64,000 nucleotides of DNA. Origin: Botryotinia globosa (lineage: Eukaryota > Ascomycota > Leotiomycetes > Helotiales > Sclerotiniaceae). The stretch lies in contig RCSZ01000004.1 of NCBI GenBank assembly GCA_014898425.1, forward strand, positions 992,001-1,056,000, read 5' to 3'. The notes below the pieces were generated by a model. That model ran no database searches. It saw nothing but the letters and a program-made list of their open reading frames with translations, and was not told the DNA's origin. The translations under genes and the position numbers were made by a program. Shown here one piece after another: positions 12,996 through 24,963 of the stretch. The first letter of the stretch is position 1. Each line of letters opens with the position of its first letter.

Positions 12996-14992
12996 GGAAA
13001 ACTCGGAGATGCACATGGAACCATTTCTAAGAGACATTGAGAAATTGAGAAATTGATATACGCAGTAAACACTAAATGAGCAACGATGCATGCAAATCAG
13101 GAAAGAGACAAACATACAAGGATGCAACCCAAACCAAAGTGTCAGTCAAAGCACGAGTTGACACCGGGAGAAACAAAAACGCAAAGGCCGAAACAAAGTT
13201 TCAATGAAATGCGGATGTGCTGGTATCAGGTGTCACTCGGATGTGAGAGATCTCAGGTGTGAGGTGTGAGGTGTGAGGTGTGAGGTATGGAAATGGAAAT
13301 GGAACTGGAAATGGAAACACGCGCACTGCATCCGAGGAATGGATCGCGCTCGCGCTCGCACTCGCACTCTCAGGCCTGGTGTGTGTTTGCGGAAAGTCTG
13401 CTGAGGGACGGGGATGGATGGATGCGGAGTGGGACTTTTTCATGGCTGTGAAAGTTTCGCGCGAGGGACTGTGCTGGGTTTGGTTTGGTTGGGTTGGGTT
13501 GGGTTTGGTCTTTGCGTGTTTTGTTTTCATATTGGGAATTGGGGGATGGTGTATTTGGTTTGGAATGTAGTATGTATGTATGTATGTATGTATGTATGTA
13601 GGTATGTAGGTATGTATATATATATGTATGTATGTGTAGCTTCGGCTCTTGGTCATCATGTGAGGATTTTAGGTATATAGTTATATATATAGATATATAT
13701 AGATATATATATAGATATGTATAACTATATATAGATATGTATAACTTATATACAAGGGGTAAATATAACTTCTTCCTTCAACATCATACCCATCTCTCAT
13801 TCTATCTCTACAACGATTTCTTGCCAATATCATTGTGACTACTGTAACTACTCCTCTTCTTCCTCATATTATCGAAAACTCTAAAGCGAATGGACTTCCT
13901 TTCCTGTTTCGCTACTCATCAACACACAATGAAAGATCTGGTACCTGGTACTTTCTCACTTGCGCCAAAGATCGATCTTCACGAAAAAGATATCAAAATG
14001 TCGTCGCTCTTCTCAGACTCCAATTCCAATTCTGCGAATGCATGGTGCTAGGAAGAATATGGATTCGCGTGGATGGGATAATTACATCTCACTACTCCGT
14101 ATTCTTTTTTCATTAATTAGAGAAAGATCTTAAATATAGTATTAGAGGATCCACTCTTCATTCATACTATTGATGTTTATTTGAGACGAAATAAGAATAA
14201 ATGGCTTCTCTTTTAGCTTTTTTTAATCATGTACTACTACTGTATGTAATTATTTTCTGTTGCTTATTGCTACAATTTCCTTGTTGTTATCTTACCACCT
14301 TCCCTCCTTTCTTTCTCCCTCTCAAAATCCAACTATTCCCCATCCCCCATCTCCATCTCAATTGAATCCCGTCAAGCACATAATCACAATCCCACCTCGC
14401 CTTCTCTACTCGGTACATACAGCACACCCCCCAACAACCCCCCAACACCTTCACCAAAAGGTTCAACATCGGACGCCTCGGACCGAAGAAAATCCATTCC
14501 TTCGCTTAACCTTATTATCCAATTACAGTACTGTAGTTCCTCGACATCTCTCTCCAAACTCCTCCAAACGGTATAAGAATTCGTATCGCATATCCAATCA
14601 GATTCCTCACCTCCCCCGTCCCCTATCTTCCCCTCTCGTTCTTTCATCATCACGTCTCCAGAGTCCATACCTCGCTTTTACACATTCAGCTATCGTACCA
14701 TCGCTCGCTCCTAAGTGCCAGTATTGGTTGTCCCCGTATCTGCATCGTTGCATATGCCGTCGTCGCAAGGGTTGTACGATGTATGTGGTAGTGCGCGTCT
14801 TGTCGATAGCTAGGTAGGTCGATGTCTGTACCTTATTTGGATGGTTGAGGATAGGATACATGTAGTGGCTCTGCGGGAGTAGATAAACTTCCGGGTGTTG
14901 ACTAGAACAGGGGATCATGGTCATCTGATTGATGATGATGAATGACGAGATGATTTTCGAGGCTGACTTGATTATACGGTATGGTATGTATG

Positions 14993-15023
<31 letters not shown>

Positions 15024-16501
15024 ATATTCGAGAACATTTATGCAAGAATCTGTCTGCATCCAGCGATTTCCTAGGTGTTCTGAGAAAGAGATAGTTAGTG
15101 AGATAGCTATCTACCCTACCATCCTCCATGACCGGGCTTGAACAATATCAAATAAATGTTTTGTGGTTTCATAGGATGAGATTGTAGAGAGGAGAGACAA
15201 CGTACAGAGATTGTACGTTCGATCATTGTATAGTTCATACAATATTGAAGAGTGCATAGAAATAAGTATTCATACCATCATCCCGAGCTTCACAAATGGG
15301 AATCGTGACTTCATCACTCCATACTTTCTCTTCTCTAATCATTTTACACACCATCAAACCCCTTTCATAAATCCTCTCTCCCCCCCCTCTCTCTAGAAAT
15401 AATCTCACAGCTTGAAGGAAAATGCGCTGGTTATGATATATTCCTAACTGTAGCTAGCGATCACTGCGTAATATATCTATGAATTTCACTCATGATTATT
15501 TATTCCAAATCTTTCGTTCGTACCAGCAGCGGAAATTACGTATCCTTTTCAGCTAAGAGAATACAAGTGTTAAGTCTCTAAATGAGGAAGATGGGAATGC
15601 TCACATTTGGGAGTATTTCCATCATCGATGGGTGGCTTAGAAACTAAGATCTTACAATGCGACTCTTCGTATCGCGTCGAGAAATTGTTCTGCTAGGGAG
15701 AATCAATTCGATGTTCTGGACGGCATCACACTGAAGCATCTTATTCAAGATCCTCCCTCCAAGATGATATGAATCATTGGGAATATCATGGAATGCCTGC
15801 TACTGATGATAGTTTCTTCTCTAATTGCTATCAATATTTCTCTTCACCCTCCATCCATCCATATCATCACTCACAACATAGAGCGAACTCAATCTACATC
15901 ACTCCTTAGTTCCATGACTATACAATTCCAATAATTCTACACACATAGAAGCATTACAATTCCACATACAATAACTCAAAATCCATTCCATCCCAATACA
16001 TACCCACCTAGTATACATTTCCCAAAAACAACCTCCAGCACCTCAAGATAATCCTCTCAAAGATCTACCTACCTCTATCCATCTCCAGCTTTCAATCGGA
16101 TATCACATCATATCATATTATCTCATTCCTCACTCCAACTTCCATCCGCACCACTCTACCCTACCCACGAAACTCTTTCATCCTATCCATCAACCCGTAT
16201 TCATTTCCTAACAGTCATCTACCTATATTCGAAGGATATTAACGGCCAACCTGTGAATCGAGACCTCGTTTTGCTCTCCCTCCATTCTTAATGCGGAGGA
16301 TTTTTACACTTTATACTCTATTCTCCTCCTCTCCCTATACATACCATACCATACCATACCACAGAGCTCTCCTCCTCTTCGTTATCTCGCTACCATGTTA
16401 CCCTGCTCCCGCTCAATATACTCTATCCTATTTCCATCCATTTCCATCCATCCCTTCCAAAATTGCAGAGATTATCTCGCACTGAAAAGCTCCTCCTCTG
16501 A

Positions 16502-16541
16502 CCCTCTCCCCCTCTCCCCCTCTCCCCCTCTCCCCCTCTCC
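16502..16541. repeat. CTCTCCCC octamer array
   Basis: About five tandem 8-bp units inside a pyrimidine-rich plus strand (about 16100-16600). It may form non-B DNA, but no function is shown. Confidence 0.85.
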
Positions 16542-17027
16542 CGCTCGCGTACCTCTATGAACATTTCTTCCTTCCCATTCCATTCCAGTCTCCACACTTG
16601 ACCAAAACACAGAATTCTATCAGAGATCTCCCCGTGATACTCTACTACTCGAGTATACTAACCACACAAGTTTCAAATTTCTAGTATCCGGAATAAAGTG
16701 AAAGGAGAAGAGACCGAAGAGAAGGAATGGAATGAAAATGAAAATGAAAGAGGCAATCATAAATCACACAAGCACGATACATCTACAAACGATGATAGTA
16801 AAGATTACAATAAATTATTAAGAGTCAGAAGAGCCAGTCAGCCAGAATCCCATATCGCCATAACATGCCACGCTCAGCTAAGCCTTTAGAACATGTACCG
16901 TCGCTATGTATCCCATTCCATTTTCCCATCAGCAAATTTTGCAACAGCTACTACTTAGTATGTCTCTCCCTTTATAAATACTCCTTGTCCGCCTCCAAAA
17001 TTCCATCTCTGATTTCCCACCAAATAT

Positions 17028-19013
17028 CTAATCTCCATAATGTAATTCATGAAACTCCTCATCATCACTCTCAAATCCCTCGAGCCACTCCAATTCTTGT
17101 TCCACCAATCCCTGTCCAAATTTTTTATTGATTTTACAACCAATGTCTGTAATATCATCCTTGAAAAGACACTCTCTATGCCAGCTAATACGTTGACAGT
17201 GCTCCCACATATCTTCAATAAGTCGCTTTGTCCATTTAGCGATTTGTGAAGGGCTCTTGACAACGGTGTCTTGCTTTTGCATCCAGCGTAACTTTCGGAA
17301 AAGTCTTTCTCTCTCCAGATGAAAGTATGCTGCCTCATACATTGTGGTTCCTTTCTGTACTTGAATTTGAATATGATCTGGCATAGTTCGATTCAATAAA
17401 CTGGCGATCTTATCGAGTTCATAGATGTAGCGATCCAAATCCTCTCCAAGAGTGCTCTCGTATGGATCCTCTTCATATTGATGAAATACGCCACAACCAG
17501 TGCACTCATGAAATACTCCTGAAAGTCTCTCTTTTTCGACGAAAGCTGTCAACTTCTTAGATGCATCGACCATTCTTCTGTATTGAGGATCTAGTTCTTT
17601 CAAAACAGAAGCTCTAGCAGCTTTGAACTCTGTGACATCCTCCTTGTCTTTGGTTGTGATGGCTTCTGTCCTTAGTGTCAGCGATTTTCAGGTAAATGTT
17701 GCTTCGGATATGATCCGGGCATGGAAGTAAGTTCATGCTCCAAGGATAGAGATTGACTTACTAGAAAAGGCGAGCTCCACTGGATGATACGAAAAAGGAA
17801 AGCGGGATTTGAAAGGGTTGCCAAGAGAAGGACCAGGAAGTTGCCAACCAAAATGACGAGTTTCTCTCCTACTGCCTTCATGACCTCTTTGCAAAGTGAT
17901 CAAGTCCATTGTAAACCGTCCAGATCTTTCGAATGACACTACATATCGCTCTAATCGCTCATACATCTTAAATACCTTTTCAACGGGTGAAAGATCCTCC
18001 ACAATAGCCTGGTATTTTTGAATGATAGGCAATGCCAAATTCATGGATCTCTCGAGATTGACCTCAACTGTCTGGGCTTCGCTATAAGGAAAGTAATACT
18101 CAGGACCAGCTCCGCACAAATGGGTAGATTGTGGTAAGTCTGTTTTAAATTGCGCAATGTTCAACTCCAATTTGATATCTCTCAAGAGCCTCAGCGGCTG
18201 AAGTAGATATTTCAGTTGATCTTGCGAAAATTTGTATTGTGTATCCTCAGTCCTAATTGTAGCAATGCCGTTATTGACTCTCGCAAGTGCAAGGACGATT
18301 TCGAGAGATCTTTGTGGTTGTGTTGGAGCTTCTTGACATAATGCTTGACAAAAGTGAACGAAAGACTTTGCTGGTACTGGATTTGTTGGAGTCGGTCTGT
18401 ATGCACCAGTGAGTATTCTCCAACGCTTAACTTTCTTCAAGGCGCTGAATGTGGAAAACTCAAAAGGAGTCTCTGTTCCAGAATATCCCATCAAGTTTCG
18501 CTCCAAATCATCCTCTGAATCACTATCATCAAAATCATCGAAGCTAGGATCCGTAAATCTGGTGAGTGGTGATTGCGGGACATGAAGGGAGCCAACTGGA
18601 CCATAACCACCGATGCATTCGATGATGAAAGTGTTTGAGCCGTAGAGAATTGGTTCCGCTTCGCTGTGAATTGCTTTACATGCACATAAAATTGCTGGGG
18701 TGAGTCCGAACTTGATAGACTTTCCATATTCGACAGCCTTGCCAATAGATTCGGTTTCACTCAGCTTAGGATTAACCAAGAGCAGCTTATAGATCTTGAG
18801 ACGTAGTTCGGTGGGAAGTTTTCTCATGAAAGGTGAAGTAGATTTAGCTTGGATCAGACTTTCTTTCGCATCCTTTAACTCCGCAAGAGTACTTTCAATG
18901 GTAGCTTGCTTAGCCTTGATGGCATGACGGAGACTAGCACACGATTTTTGCTCTACTTCAAGTTGTATGCGAAGCAGATTGATCTGCTCATTTTTGGTTG
19001 GAAGTCTTGGCAT
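17028..19013 (-). CDS. F-box-like / LPxELRxxIY domain protein of unknown target
   Basis: Two exons (19013-17762 and 17665-17028; 96-bp intron, acceptor ACAG) encode 629 residues. An N-terminal coiled coil (about residues 10-55) precedes the motif FMRKLPTELRLKIYKLLLV (about 62-80). This is followed by LTPAILCACKAIHSEAEPILYGSNTF, the pattern of the very large fungal F-box-like family (substrate adaptors of SCF ubiquitin ligases, or similar folds). An acidic patch (DDFDDSDSEDD) follows. The C-terminal exon has a cysteine cluster (CTGCGVFH) and ends in an acidic tail. The ATG at 19013 is preferred because it starts the coiled coil; an open frame runs 54 codons further upstream but is hydrophobic and probably 5' UTR. 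Target and biological role are not inferable. Confidence 0.75.
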
Positions 19014-19948
19014 GGTGGTGACGACGACAAGGACGAGGATATAGATGATGCTGTTTTTGACTGTTGACGGGCGACCTTTGAGAATGAGAACTACAACAAA
19101 AATCGGTTCAGTCGATAGGATACACAGAAAGCGGAATGGACTATACCTTTTATTTCCTTTACCCTGTTTTCTCATTGGCCACTCATGAATATCATATCAA
19201 TTCTTGTGTTGAGAAGTTGGGATGGTATCTGTCGTGACACGACTGTACCTTAGCAAATATTTGAAATGGGTCGAATAATAAATGGAAGTTTATGGCTTGA
19301 GTGCCTTGATTGAACTGAAGACAAATGCTCATTCATGGAGACGAAAAAGATGAGATTTGGGGAATGATTTCATTCGTGCAAGTAAAAGTGAATAATGAAG
19401 TACGAGCTTGCGGCTTTGAGGGTCTTTCCTTTCTTAGCACGGAGGGGGGAGGGGGAAGGAACAATCGATGCAGAAATGGAGACATACATAACATCAGTCA
19501 AGACTTCAATGCAGGAATCAAAGACATTGATTAAATGGAATATTCACGTCTTTTGTATATCCAGAATTGTTTTATGTAATGCTACACATAAATAATAGCT
19601 ACTACTTGATCACTTGTGAAAGGTGTAGCGATAAATGCGTCTGTAAATATCATCCATGGCCTTTTAGAGGTTCAACATCTGTGAAAAGCTAGGTAGGTTG
19701 TACCTATTGGATGAATGGAAGCAATTGAATATTGTGCGGGAAAATGATATAGAGGCTCGAATTTTGCACCAACCTGAATGCCGACCTGAATCCCATACTC
19801 ATACTGTCTGTAGGTTTTCCTTTCTTAGCTTTGCATCCCGAATTTTCCCTTCTCACCCCTATCGTAAAAGTCGTAACAGTCTAGTTGTCATCCCCAAACT
19901 CAATCTAAGTACCATCTTCCTTCCACCATTTACCATTTCATCATCATC
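19014..19948. other. Intergenic region between two minus-strand genes
   Basis: Upstream region of the F-box-like gene and 3' flank of the GH15 gene. Only short open frames lacking motifs are present. Confidence 0.5.
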
Positions 19949-22459
19949 CTAATTCTTGCCTTTCGTCGCCCGATCTAAATTGAATGCTGCACTGATCAAA
20001 GCCAAATGACTAAATGCCTGTGGCGTATTCCCCAGCTGCTCACCACTCCTCGCAATCTCCTCGCTAAACATACTTAAATGATTACCAAAACTTAACATGT
20101 TTTCGAATATGTTAACTGCCTTTACCAGATACTTTCTATCATAAACACCCGCTCTGGTAAGTGCTTCAACCAACCAGAAAGTGCACATAGAAAATGCACC
20201 TTCGCGACCACCGACACCATCTTCAGATGTAGAGGTATTGTAACGGAAGACAAGGCCTGTCTCTGTGAGTCCTCCTTTTTCGGGAGAAAGAAGGATTTTA
20301 TCGATTGTGTTCAGGAAACGAGGATCATTGGGAGAGATGAAGAAGACGAGTGGTGCGATGAGAATAGAAGCATCGAGCATAGTGCGTGATTCATAACTTT
20401 GAACAAACATTTGCTTTTCGGTATTGTAACCTACAAAATTGTCAGTTGGCTCAAGTTGTTTCAATTTATACCATATGAGTGTAGATTACCTTTCTGCATG
20501 ATTTCTTCGTAGATGGTATCACGAACCCTCAACCATTCTGATTTATTCGGACATGGCAAACAACGCTTCTCTGAAAGACGTACTCCACGGTCAAATGCTA
20601 CCCAAAGCATGACTTTGGAATATGTATAGTTTTGTTTCCTGCTTCGAACTTCCCAAATTGACATATCGGTATCTTGCCAAATTTTCAAAACGTAATCTAA
20701 AAATTCTTAGTATAATGTACTCGTGAAAGATTGGTATGAACTAAAATACCTAAAATCTCTCGAACTGCTACCCATTGATCCCAAGTGACAGGCTTTCCAT
20801 ACTTGTTCCAAAGGTAGATAGCGTCCATAAGCTCACCATAGATATCAAATTGTTGATGGAAAGCTGCACCATTGCCGATACGAACAGGTCCACTATCTCT
20901 ATAACCGGAGAGATGGCTACGAATGATTAGTCTATGGAATGAAAGGAAACATATCTCAAATGCTCACCTGAGTTCAAGTTCCGGTATATCAGTCTCGCCT
21001 CTAATTGTGAACATGATTGGTAAAGCACCATCTGGACCCCTTGACAATCTAAATCGATCACTGATAAAATTCATGTATGCATCTGCCTCATCGACGAATC
21101 CCATCCTGAGTAGAATGTAAATGGTGAAACTAGAATCTCGTACCCAGGAGTATCGATAATCCCAATTGCTTAAAAAGTTAGCTAGATACCTACAAAAGAT
21201 CTCAGGATATTTACCGAACTCCTCCAATGTCTTCGGGAATAGAGAATGTTGGTGCTGCAATGATCGCACCAGTAGGCTCATAAGTCAATAATTTTAAAAT
21301 CATTAAACTTCTGGCCACAACCTCTCTCCAACGACCTGTATATTTACTTTGACCGATCCAATTTGACCAATATCTCTGGGTATCGTGTTGTTGTGTATCT
21401 AAAACCTCGGTAGTGACGTCCCTGGTAATATGGTCCGGAATATCATCACGCAAGACGAATGAAATAGCTTGACCTTCTTGTAATCGAATATTTGCAACAA
21501 CACCGTCACCTTTACCTTGCTTCTGCCTTACTCGGCGGAATATTAGGGAAGGGCATGAATCTATATTCTCCTCACCATGATCAATAGTCACATCGAGTTG
21601 AAGCTTCAAATCTTTACTGGAGAAGGTGACCGTTTTACTTTCAAGTGCTCCCGGAGGATGTTCCGGCATGAGGATTTCCAGATCATGTTCATCGCGGGCA
21701 TAATTGAAGGCTGGAAATATCTCCACATCTAAACAAAGTTGTGAGATATGATGGCTACCGCCGTGTTCAGGATCTTTCTCACCTAAATCGACGCTGCCTC
21801 GAATACATTCGACTCGTCGCACCAGCCATTTCTTTAATTCGCCCTGAACTTTTGTAGTCTCCCGGAAAGGCATGGAACTTTTCTTTGCAACATGACTATG
21901 ATTTGGACGTGGAAAGAAGTCGATCAAATCAACTACGCCTTCTTCGTGGATATATCGAGTCTGTAGGATATTGGAGGATGGGAGATATTGTTGCTTTGTA
22001 TTGAAAGTAACTCCATCCGCAGGTGAGATGGAAAAATGGCCACCTGAGGTATTTGCAGAGTTAGCATTGGTAGATATGATACTCGGGGTAAGATAAAATC
22101 AGGGGTAACCGATGAAGCTCATTGCGGGATAGATAAATGAGGGGTAGCTTGATATCCCCAGCATTTTGAGACGGCAGTACAAACGAAGCTCCAAACCAAC
22201 CTTTGTCTTTATCCAGAAGTCGCCCAAATATTGAAGGAGAATCGAAGTCTGGCCTGGATTCATAGATGATAAGTATTCTGAAAAGTGTCGAGATACTCTA
22301 TCGATTGCAAAACATAGCTTACCAGCACATAAAATCAATGCTTCCGTCAATACCGACCAACGCACAAGTTCGCATATTCCCAATGAGACCATAGTTTTCA
22401 ATTGGCAAATATCCTGTGTCATGGCGACGAGACGTTTGCGCAATACCGGGGACAGCCAT
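19949..22459 (-). CDS. GH15-family glycoside hydrolase (glucoamylase/trehalase-like)
   Basis: Seven exons (22459-22323, 22253-22201, 22043-21215, 21168-20968, 20916-20750, 20696-20490, 20430-19949) encode 691 residues; the summed length keeps frame. The N-terminus [20 protein letters not shown] then [18 protein letters not shown] is characteristic of the intracellular GH15 group (trehalase-like domain followed by the alpha/alpha toroid), shared with many bacterial proteins. Later motifs are [57 protein letters not shown] and the C-terminal [15 protein letters not shown]. No signal peptide is visible, so it is probably cytosolic, unlike secreted starch glucoamylases. Substrate (trehalose, maltose or another alpha-glucoside) cannot be told. 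Intron 2 is long (157 bp) with a weak GTTGGT donor; the other introns are 46-69 bp. Confidence 0.9.
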
Positions 22460-24963
22460 TGTGGATAGATCAAGGCACGCGTTTGTCGAAAAGATTGATG
22501 CAAGTTGCCTTTTGATGAGAGATGACGAGAAAATAGTAGACAGTTCCAAATAGAGAAAGGAACAAAGCAATCAAAACAGTGTAACGAAATATTGCAGTCA
22601 AGTCAATCTTACAAGTTGGTGAATCGTGATACGTCAATGAGTTTCCACAAGATATAAGATTATTTGTGTCGCCATAAGAATGATGGCTAGGTTATTCTAT
22701 TTGCTGCAGGTAGGTTTGAAAACAGGAAATTAATACCTTGATATTAAAATGAGGACTGGGTAGCTAATAGCTAATAGCTCAAGTCACGTTTGACACGAGA
22801 GAAGTTTGAATATCGGAGTTGAATCTCGGATAGCCACGAGAGAAGCTTGAGGAGAAAACGCGATCGATCTTTTCGTCATACCTACGTTACGGACGGGACG
22901 GGATGTGAGGGGAAAGCTTGACATTTCCGACGTTCCGTTAGAATTAGAACTAAACTCAACTCGGGTCCCTTTTTTCTTTTAGTAACTTTAGTAACAATAC
23001 GACTAGGGTTGAGCGATTTGATAATATGTAATATCACATATTCGTCAATCAAATATAATATATAATATTAGTCAAATCGCATTATATATATAACTAATCC
23101 TATAAAATCCTACAAAATCCTATAAAATCCTATAAAATCCTATAAAAAGACTATTTTGAATCTATTTTGCTACGAAAATAATTAATATATAAATCATATA
23201 AATAACATCTGATTTTTAAATCGAATTATAGTTATATTAAATTGAAAATTAGAATTTATCAAAACCTTTTTCTAAAAATGATTTACTTTTATTTATTCTC
23301 ATAATTTTATTGATTCAAAAAACATATATATAAGTTTAGTATAATATTTTACATATTTCAAAAAGTATAATAATATATATTTATATAATCATTCTCAAGA
23401 TTATATAATTCGCTCATCCCTAAAATCTCTCGACTAGGTACGAGACAAGGCTATGAAAGTCCCAAAATTATCTTTGTTGAACCAAGAACCTCAAAAGGAT
23501 CAGAGGGACAACATGAGATAATTGTAAGAAGATATGCTGTGTCCGCTTGATTGAGTGAAACAAATAGCGAAGAGAAGATGAGTTTTAGGGCTTCATCGTC
23601 TGACACAACATAAGCGGTCAAGAAGATACCTAGCTGAACTAATTAATCAAACTTGAGAGTAGAGAGTTGGAGTGGGAGTGGGAGTGGGAGTGGGAGTGTG
23701 AAGAACATGACAATGCAGAAATCCTGCCTGTCAACATTCGAGATCAGATACTTTCTTTGGATTTGGACATTTGTTAACATTCTATTTGTTAACTTCATAG
23801 GAAGTCAGTCTATTATACTTTGGCTCTTAAGGCTGATCATGAAGGATGTTCAGGATGTTCAGGATGTTCAGGAACTTTTCACTTCTAGAACGACAGATCA
23901 TACATGTCTAGACTAGGATGTAACTCAGATGATAGCTGTCGGAACGGGGCGGAAGTATGTAGTTCAATATACCAGGTACTTATTAGTTGCGCGGTGGGAA
24001 CTGGAGTGGAGTGAGTACTAGTTATCACGGATGTCCGCATTGTCCGGTCGAGAGAGTATTTGTGTGTTTGTGGCCAATAAGAGGAGGAGGGTAAGAGATG
24101 ATATATATATATATATAATTATACTAGTACGCAGGAATACATTGATAATCTCGACCAAGGCATCTAATTCATTATGATTGTAGATGAGATGTAGATGGGT
24201 ACTGGCACTCGTACTTTGTAGATAATTCAAGACGATGATGCATACCCAATATAAAACCTACGAAACCTGATATCATAATGTTGAGAAGTCGAGACTCGAG
24301 TGGACAATTGAGGTCAAAGCAATCTCCTAGCTGTAGATAGAAGGTATATATAGGTATATATAGGTATATATAAGTATATATAGATATATATAAAATTATA
24401 AATATCAGAAAATAAATCAAAAAATACATAAAATACATAAAATACATAAAATACATAAAATTTCACATCTTTAGCCGCTCAAAATGAATCCTTTAATTTC
24501 GTTTCACCACATCCCATTTCGTACTCAAATCAATCGCCAAGTCAAGTAAGTAACCAGTCGCGTGTACCTCATACCATACACCTACAAAGCTCACACGCAT
24601 TTGTATCACACCTCACCATCACTTATTAGTAACACAACTCATCCTCCTGCACTGTACTTTGAATTGAACCTTGGACATTGGACATTGGACATTGGATACT
24701 GTACACTGTACACTGTACACTGTACGATTCTCTGACCCTCTTTTCGAACCCCCTGATGCTTGCCAAGATTACCAAAAGATCCAAAACTTATCCATAATCG
24801 GAGATAAATCGCAATCAAATCGCAACTCATCACGGTATAGCGAGTAAACATAGTCAAAGTGTGAGGGAGGGTCTGATCTCCACACTACTACACCATTCGA
24901 AAGGTTACAGGCCCAAAAATAATGAAAGTACATTAGCAAATCAACCCTGATTCAGTCATTACC
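22460..24963. other. Intergenic region containing a TIR element and simple repeats
   Basis: Holds the GH15 upstream region, the MITE-like element at 23006-23420, short arrays (GGAGTG near 23670, GGATGTTCA near 23845-23872, AGGTATATAT near 24343-24390, AAAATACAT near 24420-24460, ACTGTAC near 24700-24725) and the upstream region of the transporter. A short ATG-led frame at about 24484-24550 ends at a GTAAGT site and could be a leader exon; no continuation could be assigned. Confidence 0.5.
23006..23420. mobile_element. MITE-like element with TA target-site duplication (candidate)
   Basis: The segment starts GGGTTGAGCGATTTG and ends with the reverse complement of GGGATGAGCGAATTA, giving imperfect terminal inverted repeats of about 15 bp. 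TA dinucleotides flank both ends (23004-23005 and 23421-23422). The 415-bp interior is extremely AT-rich, non-coding, and contains an internal inverted copy of CGATTTGA. This is the structure of non-autonomous Tc1/mariner-type elements. An alternative boundary is an 8-bp direct repeat CGACTAGG at 23000-23007 and 23431-23438. Confidence 0.6.

Larger units (their letters stand above)
9357..17027. other. 7.7-kb gene-poor region dense in simple repeats
   Basis: No convincing coding gene is seen on either strand; open frames are short and low-complexity. Visible arrays: GAT/GGATAAT (about 9870-9950), TATC (11140-11186), GAAT (12139-12179), AGACAAGCT (about 12343-12375), GGAGTCT (about 12954-12995), GTGTGAG (13257-13287), TATG (13568-13632 and 14985-15025), GATATATA (13678-13750) and CTCTCCCC (about 16502-16541). 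Perfect TACTCCGTA palindrome-like motifs occur at 10388, 11229 and 14093, and TACCTAGGTA at 9522. The left part is the upstream region of the Reg1-like gene; the right end is the 3' flank of the F-box-like gene. Confidence 0.6.

Noticed and set aside
14260..14817. 185-codon plus-strand frame
   Set aside because: Ser/Pro/Leu low complexity from pyrimidine-rich DNA; it overlaps other equally long frames on both strands.
11140..16541. Repeat arrays considered as a CRISPR or telomere tract
   Set aside because: Units are contiguous without spacers, of differing motifs, and not the TTAGGG telomere repeat; this is a eukaryotic nuclear sequence.
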